A stretch of DNA of 64,000 nucleotides from Sorangium cellulosum So ce56 (lineage in GTDB: Bacteria > Myxococcota_A > Polyangia > Polyangiales > Polyangiaceae): assembly GCF_000067165.1 (NCBI RefSeq), contig NC_010162.1:8439001-8503000 (forward strand). The letters run 5' to 3'. Position 1 is the stretch's first letter. Each line of letters opens with the position of its first letter. This document shows positions 57,960-64,000 of this stretch, in pieces. A model generated the notes under the pieces. The model made no database searches. It was given only the letters and a program-made list of their open reading frames with translations, and was not told the origin of the DNA. The position numbers and the translations under genes were made by a program.

Positions 57960-58958
57960 CTAGAGAGGCACGTCGGTCGGGACGCACGTGGAGACGCCCG
58001 CGCCGATGACCGCGGTCAGGAGCAGGGGCACCACGAGGACGGGCGGAGCTTGGGAATCGGGATCGTAGCGGTAGACGCTGGCCGACTCGAAGTCCGTGGT
58101 CACGAAGAACCAGAAGTCGCCTCCCCAGGTCGCGAACGCCCAGCTCGAGCCGATCGTGACGCCTGCCAGCGGCGTCTCGGAGAGCGCTGCGCCTGTGATC
58201 TTGTCAAACTCGCTGACGCGCGCTGCTCCGATCGGCCCATCCTTGACGAAGCCGAAGAGATGACCGTCGCCCGTGCCGGTCAGGTCCGCGTTGCCGCCCG
58301 CGCCCGCGCCAACCGGGAGGATCGTGTACGTCGTCGTGTCGAAGACGCCGAGCGTCCGGACCGGGGCCGGTTCGTCCGCGTCTGGGAAGAGGTCCGCGTC
58401 GCGCACATAAAGGGTCTCTCGGCCGGGGACGTCGTCTGCGACGAACGCCATGCCGAAGTGGCGAAACGGCTCATCCGGTCCCTTCTGGAAGGGCGTTTTT
58501 TCGCACCGCCCCGTGGCGATGTCGAGCCGGACGACCGCCCCGTCCAAGTCCACGATCCACGCCACGCCGTTCCGATCGACGGCCATCGAGAGAGGGTTTC
58601 CGGCGCCGCAAGAGAGCTTACCGATGAGATGGAGCTCCAGGTTGGCAGGGTGGAACGAATAGAACTTCCGATCAGGCGAGACCAGGTAGATGTGGTGCGT
58701 CAGCTCGGAGCACGCGCCGACGGCCCCGACGGACGGGGGATCCCATGTGGGCGTATCGTCGCGGCTCGCCCCGGGCTCGTCCCCCAGCCCGAGGTCCGGG
58801 TCCTCCGCTGGTCCCGCTCCGCCTCCACCCGCCTCGCCTGCATCACCCCAGACGAGGCTCGCGCCGCGGGGGACGTCCAGGGTGGCCCCCTGTGCGCACC
58901 CGGCCAGCAGGAGACCGAACACGCTTGCGGAAGCGAGGCGCTGGACGAGGTACCGCAT
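57960..58958 (-). CDS. Lipoprotein of unknown function, beta-propeller-like
   Basis: A 332-residue lipoprotein with lipobox LLAGC near residue 20 and GGAGG 7 nt before the ATG. After an acidic, Gly/Ala-rich linker, the protein has repeated short beta strands with IYLVSPDRKFYSFHP, SMAVDRNGVAWIVDLDG and GVFDTTTYTILPVG, like NHL/SMP-type propeller blades with about five or six repeats. No catalytic motif was recognised. It ends 267 bp after the convergent hypothetical gene and is about 290 bp from the porin gene. Confidence 0.8.
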   Translation of the reverse strand: MRYLVQRLASASVFGLLLAGCAQGATLDVPRGASLVWGDAGEAGGGGAGPAEDPDLGLGDEPGASRDDTPTWDPPSVGAVGACSELTHHIYLVSPDRKFYSFHPANLELHLIGKLSCGAGNPLSMAVDRNGVAWIVDLDGAVVRLDIATGRCEKTPFQKGPDEPFRHFGMAFVADDVPGRETLYVRDADLFPDADEPAPVRTLGVFDTTTYTILPVGAGAGGNADLTGTGDGHLFGFVKDGPIGAARVSEFDKITGAALSETPLAGVTIGSSWAFATWGGDFWFFVTTDFESASVYRYDPDSQAPPVLVVPLLLTAVIGAGVSTCVPTDVPL

Positions 58959-59244
58959 GCCCAATCCTCCGGAGATGGGAGCGTTGCGGAGCGGTGAGTG
59001 GGGACGAGAGCAGGACGCCATTTGAAAAAACGAATCGCTTGAACGATCCGCCCTGCCCGGAGTCCCTGCGCCACCTCGGGGTCTCGTGCTCTCGACCGCC
59101 GGGAGCATGCTCCTGGCCCGGCTCGTCAGGCCGGCCTGGCCAGACCGCGCGCTGCCCAGCGCGCAGGTCGTCACCGGCGCGCCGCGCCGAGCTGGCCGCT
59201 ATCGGTATCCGGAGAGCGTGCTCCCCGGAGGCTGCGCGTCCCCT

Positions 59245-60639
59245 TCAGAACGAGGCGTCGAGCTGGAGGCGACCGACGTGGCGGGCGTCGGCGGTGTCCT
59301 TGCCGAAGATGTAGAAATAATCGCCCTGGATCTTCAGGGCATACCCGTTCACATAATAATTGAGCCCGCCGCCGACCTGCTTGCCCTGCGTGTCGACGAG
59401 ACCGACGAGCTTCGGATCGGTGCCGCGCTCCGCGAAGATCTGGTCCCAGCGCGCGGCCACCTCGACCTCGTCGGTCAGCAGGTAGCCCGCCTGGGCGAAG
59501 TAGCCGTAACCCGACCGGGTCCACTCCTGCGCGGCCGCGCCGTTGACCTCGCCCTCGAAGGAATCTTGCTTGGCATGGCGCACGACAGCCTCGGCCGCGA
59601 GCGAGAAGCCGGCGTATTTGAAGATGAGATCGGCCGCGCCGTGCAGATAGTCCGCCGCCCCGAGCGTGAGCGTCGTGCCAAAGGTGCTGTTCTGGCGGTT
59701 GGTCTGGTGGTTGTAGGCGCCCGTGACACCCACCGCGAGCCGGGGCTTCGCCTCGCGAGAGAGGTCGGCGTCCTGGTCGTCGTCGAACGCGCCGAACGGG
59801 CGGACCGCGAGCCGCGCCACCGCGAGCGGACCGTGCTTCTGGCCGCCGAAGCGATTGCGCCCCTCGCCGCCGCCGACGAAGAGGTTGTACGACAGCTTGC
59901 CTCCGAAGCCGAAGAGATCGGGCGACGAGAACATCAGGCCGACGTCGCGATCCAGGTTGAACTCGCGGACGGCGATCGGGCGCTCGGTCTGCTGGAGGGA
60001 GGGCTCGCGCAGGGTCCGCGCCCGGTTGAACGGGGTGAGGAACTGGCCAACACGCACGTTGAGATCGCGGATCCCGTTGTACTCGACGAAGGCGTCGAGG
60101 ATGGGAGATGCGCTGTCCTTCTCGAAGTCGTTGCCGCCGAAGGCGAGCTGCACGTTGTACTTGAGATCGGGCGAGAGGATATGCCCGCTCGTCGTGAGGC
60201 GCACCGTCCTCACGTTGATCTCGTGCGTGTCGTCCTCTCCCGTGTGCGTGATGGTCTCGCGGACCTGCAGGCGGGCCCGGATCGTGGACGAGAACTTGTC
60301 GTCCGCCGTCTTGACGGTGAAGCCCTTTCCGGCCCCCGCCGTCACCTTGACGCCGCTGCCCTTGTCCTTCTCCGCGCTGGCCCGCTCCTCGGCGGCCGCC
60401 TTGCGCTCGGCCTCGAGGCGCTCGATCAGCGCGCGCTGCTGCTGCTCGAGCTCCGCGACCCTCCGGCTCAGCGGCTCGACGCCGGCCGCCGCCCCCGTCT
60501 CCTGCGGCGCGGGGGCCGGGAGCGGCGCCGGGGCCTGGGGCGGCGCCGGGGCCTGGGGCGGCGCCGCGGGCTGCTGAGCGGACGCCGGGGAGGGAAGCGC
60601 GGCGGCGACGAGCGAGAGCGCCGCTGCCGCGCGGACCAT
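59245..60639 (-). CDS. Phosphate-selective porin O/P-like outer-membrane protein
   Basis: A 464-residue porin. The signal ends near SASAQ (residue 21). A Pro/Ala linker and a short coiled coil (RRVAELEQQQRALIERLEAE) follow, a usual N-terminal part of OprO/OprP-type porins. The barrel begins near residue 125 and has VRTVRLTTSGHILSPDLKYN, PILDAFVEYNGIRDLNVRVG and VGQFLTPFNRART, all matching the porin O/P family, and the chain ends in Phe. It would pass phosphate or other anions across the outer membrane. The ATG start is preceded by a weak GGAAAG; a TTG 13 codons upstream is possible. Confidence 0.92.
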   Translation of the reverse strand: MVRAAAALSLVAAALPSPASAQQPAAPPQAPAPPQAPAPLPAPAPQETGAAAGVEPLSRRVAELEQQQRALIERLEAERKAAAEERASAEKDKGSGVKVTAGAGKGFTVKTADDKFSSTIRARLQVRETITHTGEDDTHEINVRTVRLTTSGHILSPDLKYNVQLAFGGNDFEKDSASPILDAFVEYNGIRDLNVRVGQFLTPFNRARTLREPSLQQTERPIAVREFNLDRDVGLMFSSPDLFGFGGKLSYNLFVGGGEGRNRFGGQKHGPLAVARLAVRPFGAFDDDQDADLSREAKPRLAVGVTGAYNHQTNRQNSTFGTTLTLGAADYLHGAADLIFKYAGFSLAAEAVVRHAKQDSFEGEVNGAAAQEWTRSGYGYFAQAGYLLTDEVEVAARWDQIFAERGTDPKLVGLVDTQGKQVGGGLNYYVNGYALKIQGDYFYIFGKDTADARHVGRLQLDASF

Positions 60640-61157
60640 GTGCGACTTCTTTCCGTTGATCGATTTCAAGCGCGTTGTTCCTCGAATCAAACCAGCTGCT
60701 GACGGCGCACGGCGCTCTGCGCGCGGCGCGCACGGCCAACACCGGCCGCCGGCGCAAAGGCACACCACGCCCTCGCTGGCGGCGGACCATCGCTCCCCGG
60801 CCTGCGCTCGACGTCCCACGCACGAAACGCAGGCGAGAGGCCGCCGTCAGGAACACCCGGCTGGGCAGCAGCGACGCCAGCAGGGAACCACCGAATGTGT
60901 CATCCAATATAACGGACGAAGATCTCTGTCAAGAGATGGATCGCGCCCACAAGAATCCCTGAATGCGGGCTCGCTCACCATCCAACCGGCCCTGGAACGT
61001 CCGTCATACCGGACACCCGGAGCGGGCGGCGCCTCTGGATCGGGGAGGGCGCCGGATCGCGCGAAAGGGTTCCAACCGACGGCGAGGCAACTAAGATGAC
61101 CCCGACGCACGCACGCGGCGCTCCGATCGGGGCCCCGCCGCGGTGCGTAGGGATCTC
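60640..61157. other. Divergent intergenic region with a small palindrome
   Basis: This 518-bp stretch lies between the porin and the kinase-FGE gene. It includes a local AT-richer patch (60896-60915) and a palindrome ATCTCT-GTCA-AGAGAT at 60922-60937 that could be an operator. Open frames across it have no translation signals. Confidence 0.45.
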
Positions 61158-63359
61158 ATGAGCCAGAACCCGGACCGCAGCGATCCGCTCAACATCGCCG
61201 GCAGCCTGATCGCCGACAAGTACAGGATCGATCACGCCGTGGGCGAAGGCGGCTTCAGCGTCGTCTACAGGGCCGAGCACGTCATCTGGAAGCAACCCGT
61301 CGCCGTCAAGTGCTTCACCCTCCTCGGGGGCGCGCCGGCCGAGCAGCGCGAGCAGCTGCTCCAGGCGTTCATCCAGGAGGGCAAGCTCATGACCGAGCTG
61401 TCCAGCCGCTCGGCCGCGATCGTCCAGGCCCGGGACATCGGCACGTTCAACGCGCCGGACGGGCAGTGGCTGCCCTACATGGTCCTCGAGTGGCTCGACG
61501 GCAGGCCGCTCGATCGGGTCCTCTTCGACGAGACGGGCGAGGGCGCGCCGCCGCGCGACCTGCGCGCGACGATGGCGCTGCTCGAGTCGGCCGCGATCGC
61601 GCTCGATCTCGTGCACTCGCGGAACATCGCGCACCGCGACATCAAGCCGGCGAACCTGTTCGTCATCGGCCAGCCACGCGACGCCTCGACGTTCGTGAAG
61701 GTGCTCGATTTCGGCATCGCCAAGGTGATGGCCGATCACGCGGCGGCGGCGACGGCGCTCGCTCAGACCGGCAAGGACATCACCGCGTTCACGCCGAGCT
61801 ACGGCGCCCCGGAGCAGTTCAGCCGCACCCACGGCGCGACCGGGCCCTGGACCGACGTCTTCGCGATGGCGCTCATCATGATCGAGGTGATGCTCGGCGG
61901 AGCGCCGGCGCTGCAAGGCGACGACTACCTCCAGCTCGCGGTCGCGAGCCGCGATCCGTCGCGCCGGCCGACCCCGCGGACGCTCGGCCTCACGGTCAGC
62001 GACGAGGTCGAGGCGGTCTTCGCGAAGGCGCTCGCCGTCGCGCCGGCGGACCGCTTCCCCACCATGGGCCGCTTCTGGTCGGCGCTGCACCGGGCGGTCT
62101 TCCCCGAGGACCCGGCCTGGGCGCTCTCCGCGGGCGGCGGCTCGCTCGCGCCCCCGTCCGGCGCGCCGTCGCCCCGCGCGTCCGCGCCGCGGCTCCCGTC
62201 CTCGCCGCGGATCTCGCTGCAGGCGCAGACCGCGCCGACGATGGCGGCGCCCTCCACGGCCCCGGGGCCGCCGCCCGCGCTGACGTCGCAGCCGGTCGCC
62301 GTGGCCGGCTCGAGCGCCGCGGGCGACGCGGCGGCGCCGAGGTCGAAGGGCCCGCTGTTCTTCGGCGGCGTCGCGCTCGCGCTCGCGGCCGGCGGCGCAA
62401 TCACCTGGAGCCTGCTGCGCGGCGCGGCGCCCGCGGAAGAGGCGTCGCGGAGCGCGCCGGTCGCCACCGCGTCCGCCACCGCGGCGGCGCCGGCGGCGAG
62501 CGCCACGGCCGCGGCGGCCGCGCTCCCCGAGCGGCGGACCGAGTGCCCTGCAGGCATGGTGCTCGTCCCCGGCGGCAAGTTCTTCATGGGCTCCGACGAG
62601 CCGGAGTTCAAGCTGTGGCAGCCCGCGCACAAGGTGACGATCGACACGTTCTGCATCGACGTCCACGAGGTGACCGCGGGCGACTACAAGGCGTGCTCGG
62701 ACAAGGGAGAGTGCAAGCGGCCCCCGGCCGCGCCCGACTTCCCGAACACGAGCGGCGCGCCCGCCGCCGCGCACCAGAAGACGCTGACGGCCCTCGCCGA
62801 GCAGTGCACCTTCGGCAAGCCCGAGCTCGCGAAGCACCCGATCAACTGCTTGCCGTGGAGCCTCGCGAACGCCTACTGCGAGGTCCACGGCAAGCGCCTG
62901 CCGACCGAGGCGGAGTGGGAATACGCGGCGCGCGGCTCCGACGGGCGCAAGTTCCCCTGGGGCGACAAGCCCGGCGACCAAACCTTCATGAACGCGTGCG
63001 GCACCGAGTGCACGGCGTGGGAGAAGGCGCGCGGGCTCACGCCGAGCGAGCGCATGTACGAGGCCGACGACGGCTTCCCCGGCACGGCGCCGGTCGGCTC
63101 GTTCCCGAACGGCAGGACGAGGTTCGGGGCCGACGACGTGGTCGGCAACGTGTGGGAGTGGACCGCGGACTGGTTCGAGACCTACAAGGACGAGGAGCAG
63201 GTGAACCCGAAGGGGGCGCCTGCCGGTGATCGCAAGGCGATCCGGGGCGGCGCCTACAACGGCGGCTTCGCGCTCTGGCTCAACCCGGCGTTCCGCTACC
63301 ACCAGCTCGCGACGGCGAGCGCGCCGGGCATCGGCTTCCGCTGCGCCGCGCGCCTGTAG
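61158..63359 (+). CDS. Ser/Thr protein kinase fused to an FGE-sulfatase-like domain
   Basis: A 733-residue membrane protein. Residues about 15-310 are a Hanks-type kinase with VGEGGFSVVYRAEH, VAVKCF, AHRDIKPANLF, DFGIAK and SYGAPEQF. A Pro/Ala linker and one membrane segment (about 398-420) follow. Residues about 461-733 form an extracytoplasmic formylglycine-generating-enzyme-like domain: GMVLVPGGKFFMGSDE, RLPTEAEWEYAARG, GNVWEWTADWF and a final GIGFRCAARL. Kinase-FGE fusions are known in myxobacteria; the FGE part probably binds a ligand rather than activating a sulfatase, since the catalytic Cys pair is not obvious here. The next gene starts 3 nt after the stop. The ATG has AGGGA about 5 nt upstream; a GTG at 61143 is also in frame. 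Confidence 0.93.
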   Translation: MSQNPDRSDPLNIAGSLIADKYRIDHAVGEGGFSVVYRAEHVIWKQPVAVKCFTLLGGAPAEQREQLLQAFIQEGKLMTELSSRSAAIVQARDIGTFNAPDGQWLPYMVLEWLDGRPLDRVLFDETGEGAPPRDLRATMALLESAAIALDLVHSRNIAHRDIKPANLFVIGQPRDASTFVKVLDFGIAKVMADHAAAATALAQTGKDITAFTPSYGAPEQFSRTHGATGPWTDVFAMALIMIEVMLGGAPALQGDDYLQLAVASRDPSRRPTPRTLGLTVSDEVEAVFAKALAVAPADRFPTMGRFWSALHRAVFPEDPAWALSAGGGSLAPPSGAPSPRASAPRLPSSPRISLQAQTAPTMAAPSTAPGPPPALTSQPVAVAGSSAAGDAAAPRSKGPLFFGGVALALAAGGAITWSLLRGAAPAEEASRSAPVATASATAAAPAASATAAAAALPERRTECPAGMVLVPGGKFFMGSDEPEFKLWQPAHKVTIDTFCIDVHEVTAGDYKACSDKGECKRPPAAPDFPNTSGAPAAAHQKTLTALAEQCTFGKPELAKHPINCLPWSLANAYCEVHGKRLPTEAEWEYAARGSDGRKFPWGDKPGDQTFMNACGTECTAWEKARGLTPSERMYEADDGFPGTAPVGSFPNGRTRFGADDVVGNVWEWTADWFETYKDEEQVNPKGAPAGDRKAIRGGAYNGGFALWLNPAFRYHQLATASAPGIGFRCAARL

Positions 63360-63361
63360 CC

Positions 63362-64000
63362 GTGCCGGTCCCCACGTCGCAGCTCACGAACCCCTCCATC
63401 GCCGGCCCGCTCGGCACGCTGGCGTTCTCGCAGGTGCGCCCGCTGAGCTCGTCGCTCGCGCTGCGCGCGATCCGGTGGCACCAGAGCCTGGAGCGGCTCG
63501 GGGTGGTCCTGCCGTTCGCGCTGGTGCACGACGCGGGCCTGCTCTTCTCGACGCCGCGCGAGCAGCTGGAGCTCGGGCCGCGCTGCGACCCGAAGGAGCT
63601 CGCGGGCCGGCTCCGGGACGCGGAGCGCATCGTGGAGGGGTACCGGGCGGTGCTCCGGGAGCTCGCCGAGAGCGAGGCCGCGCGATGCGCGGCGCAGCTC
63701 CGGATGAGCGACGACCTGGTCACGGTCGTGCTGTCGCGCCTCTTCGGCGCGGTCGCGGCGCGGACCCACACGCCGCCGGCCTACCGCGCGATGCTGCCCG
63801 CGGACGCGGCGCTCTTCGAGGGGATCGAGCCGCAGCTCCGCGGGCTGTTCCTGTCGGCGCGGCGCGAGTTCGAGCAGCGGGCGCTGGAGGCGCTCGACGT
63901 CTCCCGGCTGTACGTGCTCACGATGTCGGACGCGCTCGACATCGAGACGCTGCGCCTGTTCGGCATGCTGGGCTCGGAGGCGTCGGCGGGGGCGCTCGCC
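63362..64000 (+). CDS. Unknown protein, N-terminal 213 residues (cut by right edge)
   Basis: The frame is open from a GTG at 63362, just 3 nt after the kinase-FGE stop, to the window end, which suggests translational coupling. The sequence has FSQVRPLSSSLALRAIRWH and LFSTPREQLELGPRCD, followed by long helices (LRDAERIVEGYRAVLRELAES, read in part). No signal peptide, membrane segment or named motif was recognised. Codon use fits a real gene. It may be a cytoplasmic partner of the kinase. Confidence 0.65.
   Translation, partial: MPVPTSQLTNPSIAGPLGTLAFSQVRPLSSSLALRAIRWHQSLERLGVVLPFALVHDAGLLFSTPREQLELGPRCDPKELAGRLRDAERIVEGYRAVLRELAESEAARCAAQLRMSDDLVTVVLSRLFGAVAARTHTPPAYRAMLPADAALFEGIEPQLRGLFLSARREFEQRALEALDVSRLYVLTMSDALDIETLRLFGMLGSEASAGALA

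Noticed and set aside
57748..57963. 71-residue open frame before the convergent lipoprotein gene
   Set aside because: TTG start, no ribosome-binding site, mixed codon use; it may be a gene fragment but cannot be supported.

Overview
The window looks like a piece of a large myxobacterial genome, most likely Sorangium or another Polyangiaceae. GC content is very high, GTG starts are common, and genes are spaced generously. Other hallmarks are five eukaryote-like Ser/Thr kinases (one cut by the left edge, one fused to a formylglycine-generating-enzyme-like domain), many lipoproteins, Cys-rich surface proteins ending in MYXO-CTERM-like sorting tails, and an AgmX/PglI-type domain. No rRNA, tRNA, IS element, prophage or CRISPR array was seen.

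Layout. 1-2182: end of a kinase and an amidohydrolase lipoprotein. 2568-8159: a ribosomal-peptide (TOMM/azole) cluster with two Cys-rich precursor peptides, a YcaO cyclodehydratase carrying an E1-like domain, a SagB-type dehydrogenase and an E1-like protein with a leader-binding domain. The precursor region is a tandem duplication that also copied the first codons of the ycaO gene, and the second precursor carries 27 perfect TGTAGC units encoding (Cys-Ser)27. 8271-16672: kinase plus TPR protein, OmpA/TSP3 protein, MYXO-CTERM protein, M1 peptidase. 16773-23322: small unknown genes, a eukaryote-type hexokinase and 6-phosphogluconate dehydrogenase, with two inverted copies of a dispersed repeat around part of it. 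23541-34745: unknown lipoprotein, second kinase/TPR/lipoprotein set, ArsC-like protein, ABC-F ATPase, sensor kinase. 34693-39864: two paralogous Kelch-like surface proteins, one frameshifted in a G8 run. 39934-44402: third kinase/PEGA/lipoprotein operon.

44668-50857 ends in a second RiPP-type locus: a Pro/Ala-rich lipoprotein ending in a CGQGTCG-type tail, an MNIO (DUF692) oxygenase, a DUF2063-like partner, an ECF sigma factor and an NrsF-like anti-sigma factor, nearly all overlapping. This resembles Hvf/bufferin metal-stress operons. 51024-64000: lactonase-like lipoprotein, rsmG, VOC protein, ArsR/SRPBCC pair, a P-loop kinase plus Thg1-like 3'-5' polymerase pair (possible RNA repair), a decayed SMP-30-like gene, an HD hydrolase, a porin and the kinase-FGE fusion.

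The strongest candidate for something undescribed is the TOMM cluster, because its core peptide appears to grow by hexanucleotide expansion and duplication. The MNIO operon is second. All functions are read from motifs and context only; no database search was possible.
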